A DNA stretch of 51,807 nucleotides from Paracoccaceae bacterium (GCA_020832445.1 JAFIEO010000020.1:1-51807), one strand, 5' to 3'; shown: positions 17,245 through 29,338, counted from the stretch's first letter. Numbers and translations: made by a program. The notes: generated from the letters alone by a model not told the origin.

Positions 17245-17631
17245 TTGACAAGATCAACAGCACTGGGGGGAATGGCTGTGCTTTGGGCCAGGTGTTCCCA
17301 GCATTCTGACGATACGAAATAGATACTGCCTAAAACTTCACCCGTTGTGTCGGGCGTTGCAAAATGGCGTAGGGTCAAAAATTGTTTCGAAGCGGGCCTC
17401 AATAAACGGAGCTGTGATTTTCTGTGCAGGTATCCGGGATAATTGTATTCATTTTGCCTTTGTAACGCGAAAGTTTGCCGCTATTATGCCACATTGTGGG
17501 TGTAACGCTGAAACTTCACAGGTATGAAATCGTTGATACCTTGTTGTTGGGGTTAATCTTTGCTTCATTCATATGTTGGATGGGGCAGGGCACGACCGGA
17601 AGACCAGTGTGCAGAATAAGGGTGACGGACA
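17245..17631. other. Intergenic region upstream of the Hint-domain gene
   Basis: A 387-bp gap without a credible open frame and with lower GC than its neighbours. It should hold the promoter of the Hint gene. TTAATCTTTGCTTCA near 17550 has one mismatch to a CtrA-type TTAA-N7-TTAA box, which is only suggestive. No repeat copy or hairpin with a T-run was seen. Confidence 0.4.
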
Positions 17632-18708
17632 ATGTCGGTGATAATCAATGACCTGATCAGGTTGGGTGGGGCTGGCGTCGATATTGACAGCTTCGGAACG
17701 GTTTTCAACTTTGATCCCGATCTTTCGGAATCCGATCTGCTTGACGTTCTGGACGGGGTGGAATTTGAACGCGACGACAGCGTCACTGACCAATCTATCC
17801 CGATTGGCTCCACCACCATCATTGACGGTGTGGAATATGAACTTACAGACGTTTATAACTTCTGGGGCACATATACAAAGATTGATCCCGACACTGGCGA
17901 GACATTTACACAATCCGGTCAGACAATCGGTTTCACGCTGACGGCAGAAGATGGATCGCAAATTTCCTTCATCTCGCCCAGCGATGTCTTTAACACAGAA
18001 GATCCATGGCGGTCGGGCGACATACAATCTGTTGAAGTTGCATCAACCCCGACGGTTGAAGACGCCATCAACGAAGATGGCAATGGCGAAAACAAGCTGA
18101 GCGGTGATGACGATGTCACCGTGCCGTGTTTCGTGGCCGGCACTTTGATCGACACCGCAGAGGGCCGCAAACCGGTCGAACAGATCAAGGCGGGTGATCT
18201 GGTCATGACCCGCGACAATGGCTATTTGCCTGTCGTGTGGTCCGGTTCGCGGGATCTGACCGCGCAGGATATGTCAGAAAAACCGGATTACAACGCGGTC
18301 ATCATTCGTGCCGGTGCGCTTGGCGACGGTATGCCGCAGCGTGACCTGCGCGTGTCGCCATGGCACCGCGTGCTGATCAGCGGGCAACGTGCAGAATTGC
18401 TGTTTGGCGAACATGAAGTTCTGGTGCCAGCGCTTCATTTGGTGGGCCAACCGGGAATTGAACGCGACGCGGCGCCGGTGACCTATGTTCATGTCATGTT
18501 CAACAGCCACCAGATTATCCGTGGCGAAGGCGCCTGGAGCGAAAGCTTCCAGCCGGGCCAGAAAACACTTGGCGGTATGGATGATATGCAGCGTGCTGAA
18601 CTTTTGGCGCTGTTTCCTGAACTTGGCAGCGTTTCCGGGCAAGATGCCTATGCGGCAGCACGTCTGACCCTGAAGGAAAGCGAAGTGCGCGCATTGCTTG
18701 CGGCCTGA
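17632..18708 (+). CDS. Hint (hedgehog/intein) domain-containing protein
   Basis: A 358-residue protein. Residues 1-160 are an acidic, beta-rich region (FDPDLSESDLLDVLDGVEFE, WGTYTKIDPDTGETF) of unknown fold. Residues 164-320 are a Hint_2 domain: Cys166 in PCFVAGTLIDTAEGRK, QIKAGDLVMTRDNG and SPWHRVLISGQRAELLFG. The leading Cys is the residue that begins autoprocessing in hedgehog and bacterial intein-like proteins, and it is present, as is the conserved His of the SPWHR block. No classical signal peptide is visible. Similar Hint proteins in Rhodobacteraceae are often large and secreted by type I systems, but this one lacks RTX repeats. Whether it self-cleaves is unknown. The start ATG 17632 follows AAGGGTGACGGACA. 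Confidence 0.85.
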   Translation: MSVIINDLIRLGGAGVDIDSFGTVFNFDPDLSESDLLDVLDGVEFERDDSVTDQSIPIGSTTIIDGVEYELTDVYNFWGTYTKIDPDTGETFTQSGQTIGFTLTAEDGSQISFISPSDVFNTEDPWRSGDIQSVEVASTPTVEDAINEDGNGENKLSGDDDVTVPCFVAGTLIDTAEGRKPVEQIKAGDLVMTRDNGYLPVVWSGSRDLTAQDMSEKPDYNAVIIRAGALGDGMPQRDLRVSPWHRVLISGQRAELLFGEHEVLVPALHLVGQPGIERDAAPVTYVHVMFNSHQIIRGEGAWSESFQPGQKTLGGMDDMQRAELLALFPELGSVSGQDAYAAARLTLKESEVRALLAA

Positions 18709-18738
18709 ATTGCTATTGTAAACGCATTGCGTGAATGT

Positions 18739-18767
18739 TGCCCTGCTGCCTGTCAGCGGGGCATTTT
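18739..18767 (+). terminator. Rho-independent terminator after the Hint gene
   Basis: TGCCCTGCTG and CAGCGGGGCA form a 10-bp stem (one G-T wobble) with a 5-base loop, followed by TTTTC. It begins 31 bp past the stop codon of the Hint gene. Confidence 0.75.
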
Positions 18768-18928
18768 CAGTTTCATCGACACGGATGAACTTGGCGGCGC
18801 GCAAACTGGTGGCAGGTCGGCCAAAAGCGATATATTTCTGTGGACCGGTAGCATAGCCTGATGCCCTTGGGGGTGGACACTGACGGCGTCCCAAGGCAAT
18901 CTGCATCAAATAAACGCGGGAGTGTATC

Positions 18929-19369
18929 ATGGCGGAAAAACAGGCGCGAAGTGTATTGGTAACCGTGTTCGGTGTTGTTGGAACAGCCTGTTTCGGGTTT
19001 CTGGCGTTGGAATATGTCATCGCGCGATACGGTGCGCTGGAAGCACTGGTAGCGCTGCCGCCGCCGCTGGGGCTGGGTGATTTTCTGGGAACCATGCCGG
19101 ATTGGTCGGCCTATGCTGTGACGTCTGGCATTTGGCTTGGCTTGTTGGGTGCTGTTTTGTTGCTGTTGGGGGACAGGGCATCTGTTCTGGTGCTTGCGCT
19201 TGCGTTCGTGGCCAGTCTGGTGGCATCGGTCTGGGGCGCTTTGGTATTCGTGCAGGGACAAGAGTTGATGACAACGATCAGGCCGCTTGAATATGTTTCG
19301 GCATTGCTGCTTGGCAGCTTCGGCTTGTGGCTGTATGCGCGCACGGCCAAACGTTACGGCCGTCTGTAG
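18929..19369 (+). CDS. Small integral membrane protein of unknown function
   Basis: A 146-residue protein with four hydrophobic segments, at about residues 8-30, 55-85, 88-112 and 120-138, and a positively charged C-terminus (ARTAKRYGRL). ATG 18929 follows GGGAGTGTATC, an acceptable ribosome binding site. I do not recognise a named family. The composition and a four-helix layout suggest an inner-membrane protein, and no catalytic or metal-binding motif is visible. It lies between the terminator of the Hint gene and cysK on the same strand, with 101 bp to cysK. That gap contains GCGGGC/GCCCGC inverted arms at 19409-19435 that may end its transcript. Confidence 0.65.
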   Translation: MAEKQARSVLVTVFGVVGTACFGFLALEYVIARYGALEALVALPPPLGLGDFLGTMPDWSAYAVTSGIWLGLLGAVLLLLGDRASVLVLALAFVASLVASVWGALVFVQGQELMTTIRPLEYVSALLLGSFGLWLYARTAKRYGRL

Positions 19370-19470
19370 ACGCGCCAAGCGTGCGCGCAGTGTAATAAGC
19401 AAGAGGCGGCGGGCGGAACGCTGACGGGTGCCCGCTACCGTGTCATTGCCTTGAATTCTGGAGAACCTTG

Positions 19471-20502
19471 ATGAACCGCTACGCAAACCTCTCAGAGGCG
19501 ATTGGAAATACGCCCTTGATCCGGCTGAACAAGGCAAGCGATGCGACAGGGTGTGAAATCCTTGGCAAGGCCGAATTTCTAAATCCCGGCCAGTCGGTCA
19601 AGGATCGCGCGGCGCTATATATTATCCGCGATGCGATTGCGCGCGGTGCCCTGAAACCGGGCGGCACGATTGTGGAAGGGACCGCCGGAAATACCGGCAT
19701 TGGGCTGGCGCTGGTGGGCGCGTCCATGGGGTTCCGCACCGTTATTGTGATTCCCGAAACCCAAAGTCAGGAAAAGAAGGATATGTTGCGTCTGGCCGGT
19801 GCCGAACTGGTCGAAGTGCCCGCAGCCCCTTATCGCAACCCCAACAATTATGTGCGCTATTCTGGTCGTCTGGCCGAAGCGCTGGCCAAAAGCGAACCAC
19901 ACGGCGCGATCTGGGCAAACCAGTTTGACAACATCGCAAACCGTCAGGCGCATGTGGAAACCACCGGTCCCGAAATCTGGGAGCAGACAGATGGCCGCGT
20001 CAACGGGTTCATCTGCGCTGTCGGGTCGGGGGGCACATTGGCGGGTGTGGCACAGGCGCTGCAGCCCAAAGGTGTGAAGATGGGGCTTGCAGACCCGATG
20101 GGGGCGGCGCTCTATAGTTTTTATACCAGTGGCGAATTCAAATCCGAAGGCGGGTCCATCACCGAAGGAATCGGGCAGGGGCGGGTGACGGCCAATCTGG
20201 ACGGGTTTACCCCTGATTTCTGCGCCCAGATCCCGGATGAAGAAGCGCTGCCCTATGTGTTCGATCTGTTGGCCGAAGAAGGGCTGTGCCTTGGCGGGTC
20301 GTCGGGGGTGAATGTGGCAGGCGCTGTGCGCATGGCGCGCGAGATGGGGCCGGGGCATGTGATTGTGACAATCCTGTGTGACTATGGCACACGCTATCAA
20401 TCCAAGCTGTTCAACCCTGAATTTTTGCGTGCCAAGGGGCTGCCGGTGCCGAACTGGATGGGGGGGGGGCACCGCACGCTTCCCACCGTGTTTGAAGCCT
20501 GA
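19471..20502 (+). CDS. cysK: Cysteine synthase A (O-acetylserine sulfhydrylase)
   Basis: A 343-residue PLP enzyme making L-cysteine from O-acetyl-L-serine and sulfide. Lys44 in NPGQSVKDRAALY is the Schiff-base lysine, EGTAGNTGIGLALV binds the substrate carboxylate, ETQSQEKKDMLRLAGAE is the regulatory helix, and GSSGVN near the C-terminus binds the PLP phosphate. It is longer than the roughly 310-residue E. coli CysK and resembles the alphaproteobacterial CysK-like branch (NPNNYVRYSGRLAEAL insert). ATG 19471 follows GGAG with 7 bases and is preferred over the TTG at 19468. The MscS-type channel gene begins 22 bp downstream, so the two are probably co-transcribed. No SAM or CysB-like site was recognised upstream. 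Confidence 0.93.
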   Translation: MNRYANLSEAIGNTPLIRLNKASDATGCEILGKAEFLNPGQSVKDRAALYIIRDAIARGALKPGGTIVEGTAGNTGIGLALVGASMGFRTVIVIPETQSQEKKDMLRLAGAELVEVPAAPYRNPNNYVRYSGRLAEALAKSEPHGAIWANQFDNIANRQAHVETTGPEIWEQTDGRVNGFICAVGSGGTLAGVAQALQPKGVKMGLADPMGAALYSFYTSGEFKSEGGSITEGIGQGRVTANLDGFTPDFCAQIPDEEALPYVFDLLAEEGLCLGGSSGVNVAGAVRMAREMGPGHVIVTILCDYGTRYQSKLFNPEFLRAKGLPVPNWMGGGHRTLPTVFEA

Positions 20503-20524
20503 TCGCGTGATAAGGGTGCCGTTG

Positions 20525-22972
20525 ATGCGGATCATCCTTCTGGCGCTGTTCTGCGCCATGGCCATAGCCACACAACCGAACGTGGTGTTCGCCCAGGCGA
20601 CTGAACAATCATCCAGCACAGCGCCTGATTATGATGCGTGGCGCAGCGTTGCCACCCAGGCAGAGCGCGTCATCGACGCAGGCATAGCAACGGATGATAC
20701 CCTGAACGAATTGCGTCAGGAACTGGTAGAGTTCCGGTCGCGTTTTCTGGCCGCGCAGGATGCCAACCAATCGCGCATTGCCAGTTTGCGCGAACAGATT
20801 TCGGCCCTTGGCCCCGTGCCAGAAGATGGCGCGACCGAAGCCCCTGAAATTGCTGATCGCCGCGCCGAATTAAGCGAGCAACTGACCGCGCTGCAATCGC
20901 CCGGAATTGCCGCACAAGAAGCGTTCCGGCGCGCGGACGGGTTGATCCGCCAGATTGATGTGATGTTGCGCGAACGGCAGGCAGAGGCGTTGCTGGAACT
21001 GTGGCCCTCGCCGTTGAACCCCGTAAACTGGGTTTCCGCAGCCGATGCGGTCTGGGGGCGCAGCTTTACCTTCTACACCCAAGTGGTCGGCGCACTGGAC
21101 GACCCCGCAGCGCTGCGTGAATTCAGGTCCAATCTTCCGATTGTGCTGCTGCTTTTCGGGTTTGCAGGTTTTGTGCTTTTGCGGGGGCGGCGCTGGATTG
21201 AACGCGCGGTTGCGCGGCTGCTACAGGAAGGGGGGACGCGCAAAAGCAAACGGGTCTTTGCCGAAGTCGCATCGCTGGCGCAGATTATCGTTCCTGTTAC
21301 GGCTGTGGTTGCGATGGCTGTTGCGCTGGATCTGACCGGTTTGATCGGGGATATTGGCAGTGACATCACCACGGCCCTGATCGGTTTCGGCATTGTTTAT
21401 TTTTCGGCGCGTTGGGCCGGAGGAGAGATTTTTCCGGTTGTTGACACCCCGCAAATGCCGCTGAAACTGCCCGAAGCACGGCGGCGTGAAGGGCGCTTCA
21501 TGTCCCATCTTATGGGGCTGATCTTTGGGGCGTCGCTGGTCATTGTTGCGTTCATAAACCCCGATGTGCAGACCGATGCTGCCAATTCCGTGATCCTGTT
21601 CCCGATCCTTGTTCTGGCGGGGATTGTGCTGGCACGGTTCGGGTCACTGTTGGTGCTGCATGCGAAACTATGCACCGAGCAGGGTGACGATCGGCGCTTT
21701 TTCGACCGGATGATAAACATCCTTGGGCGCGGGGCGATTGTCATAGGCGCAGGTGCCCCCGTTTTCGCCGCAATCGGCTATGTGCAGGCCGCCGAGGCAA
21801 TCTTGTTTCCGGCGGTCATCTCGCTGTGGCTTGTGGCCCTGCTGATCTTCATCTCGCAGATGGTATCTGATGTGTATGACATGGTCGCGGGGCGCAAGCA
21901 CGATGATCCCGATGCCCTGATCCCTGCGCTGATCAGCTTTGCTCTGGTCTTACTCTCGCTGCCGGTCTTTGCGCTGGTCTGGGGCGTGCGGATGACCGAA
22001 TTGCTGGAGGTGTGGCAGGTTCTGCGCGAAGGGTTCCGTATTGGAGAGACGCGGGTTTCCCCGACAAATATCCTGAGTTTCATCGTCATCTTCTCGATCG
22101 GGTATATGCTGACGCGGATGATGCAGGGCGCGCTTGGATCTACGGTGCTGCCAAAAACCAAGATCGACAAGGGCGGCCAGAAGGCCGTGATTTCGGGCAC
22201 CGGTTATATTGGTATCTTCATCTCGGGGCTGGTGGCCATTTCGACGGCAGGGATAGACCTGTCGGGCCTTGCGCTTGTGGCGGGGGCGCTGTCGGTTGGT
22301 ATCGGCTTTGGCCTGCAAAATATCGTGTCGAACTTCATCTCGGGGCTGATCCTGCTGATTGAACGACCTGTGGCCGAAGGGGACTGGATTGAAGTTGGCA
22401 CCACGATGGGCACGGTTAGGTCAATCTCTGTCCGCTCTACAGTCATTGAAACTTTTGACCGGACAGATGTGATTGTCCCGAATGCCGATCTGATTTCGGG
22501 AACTGTCACGAACTGGACGCGGTTCAGCCAGACAGGGCGCGTGATCATTCCAGTGGGCGTGGCCTATGGGTCGGACACCCGCAAGGTGGAACGCATCCTG
22601 AAGGAAATTGGTGACGCCCAGCCGCTTGCGCTGTTGGACCCTGCACCTGCGGTGCATTTTACGAATTTCGGTGCGGATGCGCTGGAATTCGAATTGCGCA
22701 TTATCATCAGCGATGTGGGCTTTGGCTTGTCAGTGCGCACCGAAGTGCGCCACCAGATCGCCGAGCGGTTCCAACAAGAAGGGATCGAGATTCCCTTCGC
22801 GCAGCGTGATATATGGCTGCGCAACCCCGAAGTCCTGCGCGGCGGTGCGCCTGCACCCGCTGCATCAGGCCCGGACCCCGAGCCGGCACAGCCCAAAGCC
22901 ATGCAATATGACGAGATTTCAGATACCGATGCGGGTGGTGACGTGGACCCTGACGGGCCGGACGGGCGCTGA
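20525..22972 (+). CDS. MscS-family mechanosensitive channel with DUF3772 N-terminal domain
   Basis: An 815-residue membrane protein that should act as a pressure-relief channel during osmotic downshock. ATG 20525 gives a signal peptide (residues 1-23, cleaved near VFAQA), then a periplasmic coiled-coil DUF3772 region to about residue 185, about nine or ten membrane helices, and the MscS core. The pore helix and its following loop read ALSVGIGFGLQNIVSNFISG with LILLIERPVAEGDWIEVG, then the beta domain FDRTDVIVPNADLISG and an alpha/beta C-terminus. The tail is acidic and Pro/Ala-rich. It follows cysK by 22 bp. The frame extends upstream into cysK, but the signal peptide supports the chosen start. 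Confidence 0.92.
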   Translation: MRIILLALFCAMAIATQPNVVFAQATEQSSSTAPDYDAWRSVATQAERVIDAGIATDDTLNELRQELVEFRSRFLAAQDANQSRIASLREQISALGPVPEDGATEAPEIADRRAELSEQLTALQSPGIAAQEAFRRADGLIRQIDVMLRERQAEALLELWPSPLNPVNWVSAADAVWGRSFTFYTQVVGALDDPAALREFRSNLPIVLLLFGFAGFVLLRGRRWIERAVARLLQEGGTRKSKRVFAEVASLAQIIVPVTAVVAMAVALDLTGLIGDIGSDITTALIGFGIVYFSARWAGGEIFPVVDTPQMPLKLPEARRREGRFMSHLMGLIFGASLVIVAFINPDVQTDAANSVILFPILVLAGIVLARFGSLLVLHAKLCTEQGDDRRFFDRMINILGRGAIVIGAGAPVFAAIGYVQAAEAILFPAVISLWLVALLIFISQMVSDVYDMVAGRKHDDPDALIPALISFALVLLSLPVFALVWGVRMTELLEVWQVLREGFRIGETRVSPTNILSFIVIFSIGYMLTRMMQGALGSTVLPKTKIDKGGQKAVISGTGYIGIFISGLVAISTAGIDLSGLALVAGALSVGIGFGLQNIVSNFISGLILLIERPVAEGDWIEVGTTMGTVRSISVRSTVIETFDRTDVIVPNADLISGTVTNWTRFSQTGRVIIPVGVAYGSDTRKVERILKEIGDAQPLALLDPAPAVHFTNFGADALEFELRIIISDVGFGLSVRTEVRHQIAERFQQEGIEIPFAQRDIWLRNPEVLRGGAPAPAASGPDPEPAQPKAMQYDEISDTDAGGDVDPDGPDGR

Positions 22973-23009
22973 CTCGGGTGCACGGCGTTATTGAATGTCA
23001 GGGGGAATT

Positions 23010-23229
23010 GGCCTTTTGCGGACGTTCATGCTGGGAATAAGCCCGCGCCAGCGGTGGGCCGGGGGCTGCCGATCCGACGCCAGTGAAGTTCACTTTATGC
23101 AAGCTGCATACTCCTGTGCTCAAAGGCTTGGCGTGTCGCTGGCCAAATCGGCAGGCCGCGGGACGGCCCGCCGATGGCGCGGCGGGCTGCGCCCTTGATT
23201 CCGCGCCTTTGGGTGTCAGCTTCAGGCCA
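23010..23229 (-). repeat. Dispersed structured intergenic repeat, copy 3 (inverted)
   Basis: Copy 3 has the opposite orientation to the others and lies between the converging mscS-type gene and atpC. Read on the minus strand it has hairpin A GGCGCGG...CCGCGCC with inner GGGC-GCA-GCCC, segment B, TATGCAGCTTGCATA, segment D, and a right end CGTCCGCAAAAGGCC. That right end is the reverse complement of the left end of copy 4 (GGCCTTTTGCGG), which shows that the element has terminal inverted repeats. Its edge is 37 bp after the channel stop codon. Confidence 0.88.
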
Positions 23230-23269
23230 AAAACCTCCTGCAACGCGCCATGACACGCCATTGCGCATG

Positions 23270-23304
23270 AAAAAGCCCCGCCTTGCACCATGTGCAGCGG
23301 GGCT
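23270..23304 (-). terminator. Rho-independent terminator of the atp operon
   Basis: On the minus strand AAGCCCCGC and GCGGGGCTT form a perfect 9-bp stem around a 14-base loop, followed by TTTTTC. It lies 27 bp beyond the atpC stop and ends the atpHAGDC transcript. Confidence 0.88.
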
Positions 23305-23330
23305 TCCCTTAGTGCTGTAAGAACCGGCGC

Positions 23331-23726
23331 TTATGCCATTGTAGAAATGGTCTGTGCCAGATCATCGGCGGTTTTGTTCAGCGCGTCGCGGTCGTTGCCT
23401 TGGGCAGATGCCGCCTTGGCGCGGGTTTCGTCCAGCAGGGCCTGCAAGGCATCGCGACCTTCGGGCCCCATTGGATAGGCGCGTTCGGCCAGAACAGATG
23501 TTGCTCCGGGGGTGATTTCTGCAAATCCCCCCGTCACGGCAAAACGGGTTTCCCCGTCTGCCCCGTCCACCACCAACACGCCGGGGCGCAGGGTGGTGAT
23601 AAGGGGTGCGTGATCAGGCATGGCCGTCAGGTCACCCGACGCCGCAGGAATCTGCACCGCGCGGGCCTGAACGGATGCAAGCTTCCGTTCGGGCGAGACC
23701 AGGTCGAATTGCATCATGTCAGCCAT
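23331..23726 (-). CDS. atpC: F1F0 ATP synthase subunit epsilon
   Basis: A 131-residue central-stalk subunit. The N-terminal beta-sandwich is clear: MQFDLVSPERKLASVQAR, ASGDLTAMPDHAPLITTLRPG and FAVTGGFAEITPGATSVLAERA. The C-terminal helical arm is RDALQALLDETRAKAASAQ. Epsilon couples rotation to catalysis and restrains ATP hydrolysis. It is the last gene of the minus-strand operon atpHAGDC, 10 bp after atpD, and is followed by a strong terminator. The length is normal. Confidence 0.95.
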   Translation of the reverse strand: MADMMQFDLVSPERKLASVQARAVQIPAASGDLTAMPDHAPLITTLRPGVLVVDGADGETRFAVTGGFAEITPGATSVLAERAYPMGPEGRDALQALLDETRAKAASAQGNDRDALNKTADDLAQTISTMA

Positions 23727-23736
23727 ATGGCCCCCC

Positions 23737-26051
<2,315 letters not shown>

Positions 26052-26074
26052 TCGCTGCTCCTCTTACCGCGCCC

Positions 26075-27613
26075 TTAGGCGAAGTCTTTCGCGAATTCAT
26101 CCAATGCGGCGCGAATTTTCTCTTCCAGTTCACCTTTGACCTTGCGGTCATTGACGGTGATGTCATCCAGAAGCGCCTTGTGGTTGCCGCGCAGATGGGC
26201 CAGCAGGCCTTTTTCAAAGCGGCCCACATCCTTGACTGCGACCTTGTCCAGATAGCCTTGGGTGCCTGCAAAGATCACGCAGACAATCTCGGCGTTGGTC
26301 ATGGGGGAATACTGGCCTTGCTTCATCAGCTCGGTCAGGCGCGCACCACGGTTCAGCAGGCGCTGGGTCGATGCATCAAGGTCCGACCCGAACTGCGCAA
26401 ACGCCGCCATTTCGCGGTATTGCGCCAGTTCCAGTTTCACCGGACCCGCAACCGATTTCATCGCATCGGTTTGCGCGGATGACCCCACGCGCGACACTGA
26501 CAGACCGGTGTTCACCGCAGGGCGGATGCCTTGGTAGAACAGCTCGGTTTCAAGGAAGATCTGGCCATCGGTGATCGAAATCACGTTGGTCGGAATAAAG
26601 GCCGACACGTCACCGCCTTGGGTTTCAATGATCGGCAGCGCGGTCAGCGACCCTGCACCGTGATCTTCGTTCAGCTTGGCCGAACGTTCCAGCAGACGGG
26701 AGTGCAGGTAGAACACGTCACCGGGGTATGCTTCGCGGCCCGGTGGGCGGCGCAACAGAAGCGACATCTGGCGGTAGGCAACGGCCTGTTTCGACAAATC
26801 ATCATAGATGATCAGTGCGTGGCGGCCATTGTCGCGGAAATGTTCAGCCATTGCGGTCGCGGCATAGGGGGCCAGGAACTGCATGGGCGCGGGGTCGGAC
26901 GCAGTTGCGGCCACGACGATCGAATATTCGATCGCACCGGTTTCTTCCAGCTTCTTCACCAGCTGCGCAACGGTCGAACGCTTCTGCCCGATGGCCACAT
27001 AGACGCAATACAGTTTCTTGTACTCGTCATCGCCAGCGGCTTCGTTATAGCTTTTCTGGTTCAGAATGGTGTCGAGTGCCACTGCGGTCTTGCCGGTCTG
27101 GCGGTCACCAATGATCAGTTCGCGCTGGCCGCGGCCAATCGGGATCATGGCGTCAACCGATTTCAGGCCGGTTGCCATCGGTTCATGAACCGATTTCCGC
27201 GGAATGATGCCCGGTGCCTTGACGTCGGCCACGCTGCGCGTGGTTGTCGCAATCGGGCCTTTGCCATCAATCGGGTTGCCAAGACCGTCAACAACACGGC
27301 CCAGAAGCGCATCGCCCACTGGCACGTCCACGATGGACTTGGTGCGCTTGACGGTGTCGCCTTCCTTGATGCCGCGGTCGTCACCGAAGATCACGATGCC
27401 GACATTGTCAGCTTCGAGGTTCAATGCCATGCCGCGCACACCGCCCGGAAATTCGACCATCTCGCCGGCCTGAACATTGTCCAGCCCGTGGACACGCGCA
27501 ATACCGTCCCCAACGGACAGCACACGGCCAATTTCTGCGACTTCGACATCCTGACCGAAGTTCTTGATCTGCTCTTTCAGGATCGCAGAGATCTCAGCTG
27601 CTTGGATACCCAT
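26075..27613 (-). CDS. atpA: F1F0 ATP synthase subunit alpha
   Basis: A 512-residue non-catalytic nucleotide-binding subunit. Motifs: an N-terminal beta barrel ([20 protein letters not shown]), P-loop [15 protein letters not shown], the conserved [13 protein letters not shown], the arginine finger region [11 protein letters not shown] (read as [16 protein letters not shown]), and a C-terminal helical domain. The start at 27613 is one base before the atpH stop region, so translation is coupled to atpH. It is part of the atpHAGDC operon. Confidence 0.98.
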   Translation of the reverse strand: MGIQAAEISAILKEQIKNFGQDVEVAEIGRVLSVGDGIARVHGLDNVQAGEMVEFPGGVRGMALNLEADNVGIVIFGDDRGIKEGDTVKRTKSIVDVPVGDALLGRVVDGLGNPIDGKGPIATTTRSVADVKAPGIIPRKSVHEPMATGLKSVDAMIPIGRGQRELIIGDRQTGKTAVALDTILNQKSYNEAAGDDEYKKLYCVYVAIGQKRSTVAQLVKKLEETGAIEYSIVVAATASDPAPMQFLAPYAATAMAEHFRDNGRHALIIYDDLSKQAVAYRQMSLLLRRPPGREAYPGDVFYLHSRLLERSAKLNEDHGAGSLTALPIIETQGGDVSAFIPTNVISITDGQIFLETELFYQGIRPAVNTGLSVSRVGSSAQTDAMKSVAGPVKLELAQYREMAAFAQFGSDLDASTQRLLNRGARLTELMKQGQYSPMTNAEIVCVIFAGTQGYLDKVAVKDVGRFEKGLLAHLRGNHKALLDDITVNDRKVKGELEEKIRAALDEFAKDFA

Positions 27614-28174
27614 TTATCCGACCTCTTTCATACTGTTCTTGAGGGCCGCGAGCTGCGCGCGGATCGACGTGTCGATCATTTGCGAGCCCACCTTGATGAC
27701 AAGACCACCGATAAGCGATTCATCGACGGCCAGTTTCAGTTTGATATCCTTGCCAATACGCGCTTTCAGCGTTTTCACAAGGTCTGTTTCCTGCGACTTG
27801 GACAGGGTCTGCGCGGTTGTCACCTCGGCGGTGACTTCGCCTTTTTCGTTGGCGATGCGCATGCGCAGTGCTGTCAGAACCTGCGGCAGGGTAAACAAGC
27901 GGCGTTTCTGGGCCATCAGCCCTAGCGCGCCAGCAACCGACTGCGACAGTTTCATTTTCTTGGCGATTGCAGTGATCGCAGTGGCAACCTGATCGCGCGA
28001 GTATACGGGCGAAGTAATAAGGTTGCGCAGATCAGCGCTTTCGGTCAGCGCGCCATCCAGCGCGTCGACATCGGCTTCAAGGGTTTTGAGTGATTTTGAC
28101 TCTTTCGCCAACTCAAAAATTGCAGTGGCATAGCGCGCAGCAATGCCGGAGGAGATCGAAGCTGGTTCGGACAC
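27614..28174 (-). CDS. atpH: F1F0 ATP synthase subunit delta
   Basis: A 186-residue stator subunit (OSCP homologue) that links F1 to the peripheral stalk. GTG 28174 is chosen because GGAAGG sits 6 bases before it and the product then starts [20 protein letters not shown], the usual Rhodobacteraceae start. The GTG at 28180 is too close to that site. The C-terminal signature [20 protein letters not shown] with [10 protein letters not shown] is intact. It is the first gene of the operon. The Fo genes (atpIBEF) are not nearby, as usual in this family. Confidence 0.95.
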   Translation of the reverse strand: MSEPASISSGIAARYATAIFELAKESKSLKTLEADVDALDGALTESADLRNLITSPVYSRDQVATAITAIAKKMKLSQSVAGALGLMAQKRRLFTLPQVLTALRMRIANEKGEVTAEVTTAQTLSKSQETDLVKTLKARIGKDIKLKLAVDESLIGGLVIKVGSQMIDTSIRAQLAALKNSMKEVG

Positions 28175-28180
28175 GTCCAC

Positions 28181-28493
28181 CCTTCCATCTTGGTTTTCAT
28201 CAAGCCTCGCGCTGGCCCGATGTCATGAATGCTACAGTTACGCGGCATGTAAGGTCGGCGCGGGTTTAGCAGAGGTCCATTTCTGCCGCAACCGCGAAGG
28301 TAACCACTTCTTGAAGAACAGGGTCATAAAATTACCCTGCTTCCGGCTTTTGGGCTATGATGATGCTATCATGTCAGCCTGTTTGCGCAATCACCCACCC
28401 GATTGGTGGCATGCGCAGTCAGGCGCGCAAGGGATGATTCCCCGAAGACGTCCAAATGCGTGGCGTGTCGCAATCTGCACAGGCAGGTGCATG
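28181..28493. other. Intergenic region upstream of the atp operon
   Basis: A 313-bp gap between the minus-strand methyltransferase (which ends at 28494) and atpH (which starts at 28174 and reads away from it). It should hold the atp promoter. I see no confident -35/-10 pair, no repeat copy and no credible gene. A short stretch with ATGATGATGCTATCATG near 28357 is partly palindromic. Confidence 0.4.
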
Positions 28494-29243
28494 TCACCAT
28501 GCCGGTCGCGCGCCGGGCTGGGTAATCCCGTCCAGCACGCGCAGCGGCTTGCGTGATTTCACCACCAATCCGGTGGTGCCGGGCGTGTCGCTGACGCGCG
28601 TGGCCTGCACAATCAGAACGCCGCCCGCATGATAGCGCGACAGTTTCTGTCCGACCCGTTCCAGTGTCATTGCCCATCGCAGCCAGCGCGCATTGTCGCG
28701 CGGCGGAAAGAACATTGCGGCAAAGTGGCTTTCAAGGGCGAATCCGTGGTCGGTCAACTGTGTTTCGATCTGGCCCAGCGAATAGGGCCTGCCCAGTGCA
28801 AAAGGCGTGCCATCGCGCCGCGCCCAAAGGCCGGACCTGTTGGGCAGGACGAACACGGCCTTGGCGCCGGTTTTCATGACGCGCGCTGCGTCTTCAAGCA
28901 AGGCCGCAGGCCGGTCCGATGTTTCCAGCCCGTGCAGGAAAACCAGCCTGTCGATTGTGCCGGTGGCCAGTGGCCAGTTCGTTTCTTCAACCAGCACGGA
29001 ATGATTGGCGCTTTCCGCAGGCCAGTGCATGACGCCTTGCTGGGCGGGCATCAGGGCGGTGACGCGCGCGGCCTCGGACAGGAACGGGCGCAGCAGGGGG
29101 GCCGCAAATCCGAACCCGGCAATCGACAACCCTGTTGTGTCACCCCAGCAGGTGCGCAATCGGTCGCGCATGGCCTTCTGGGCCGCGCGTCCAAGCGAGG
29201 TCGTATAATAGAAGTCGCGCAGCGCACGGACATCGTGATGCAT
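28494..29243 (-). CDS. Class I SAM-dependent methyltransferase-like protein
   Basis: A 249-residue protein with the UbiE/type-11 methyltransferase layout: SIAGFGFAAPLLRPF replaces a canonical motif I (E/DxGxGxG), followed by RLVFLHGLETSDRPAALLED (motif II/III region) and GAKAVFVLPNRSGLWARRDG. The canonical acidic motif I is poorly conserved, so SAM binding is likely but not certain. It is divergent from gloB (95 bp between starts), a conserved Rhodobacteraceae neighbourhood. The substrate cannot be inferred. The start ATG 29243 follows GAAGGGCAGACT. Confidence 0.75.
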   Translation of the reverse strand: MHHDVRALRDFYYTTSLGRAAQKAMRDRLRTCWGDTTGLSIAGFGFAAPLLRPFLSEAARVTALMPAQQGVMHWPAESANHSVLVEETNWPLATGTIDRLVFLHGLETSDRPAALLEDAARVMKTGAKAVFVLPNRSGLWARRDGTPFALGRPYSLGQIETQLTDHGFALESHFAAMFFPPRDNARWLRWAMTLERVGQKLSRYHAGGVLIVQATRVSDTPGTTGLVVKSRKPLRVLDGITQPGARPAW

Positions 29244-29338
29244 AGTCTGCCCTTCAGCCCCTGATGATGCCTCGGTTGCACATGTCGCCCGATTGGCGCA
29301 GTCTTGACCGGACTGTAACGGATGAAAGCGAAAAGACC

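Noticed and set aside
19370-19470. SAM-II or other sulfur riboswitch before cysK
   Set aside because: Only one GCGGGC/GCCCGC hairpin is present, and no conserved riboswitch core was recognised.
26531-27925. 464-residue open frame antisense to atpA and atpH
   Set aside because: It lies opposite highly conserved ATP synthase genes, has no recognisable motif, and has shadow-type amino-acid composition.
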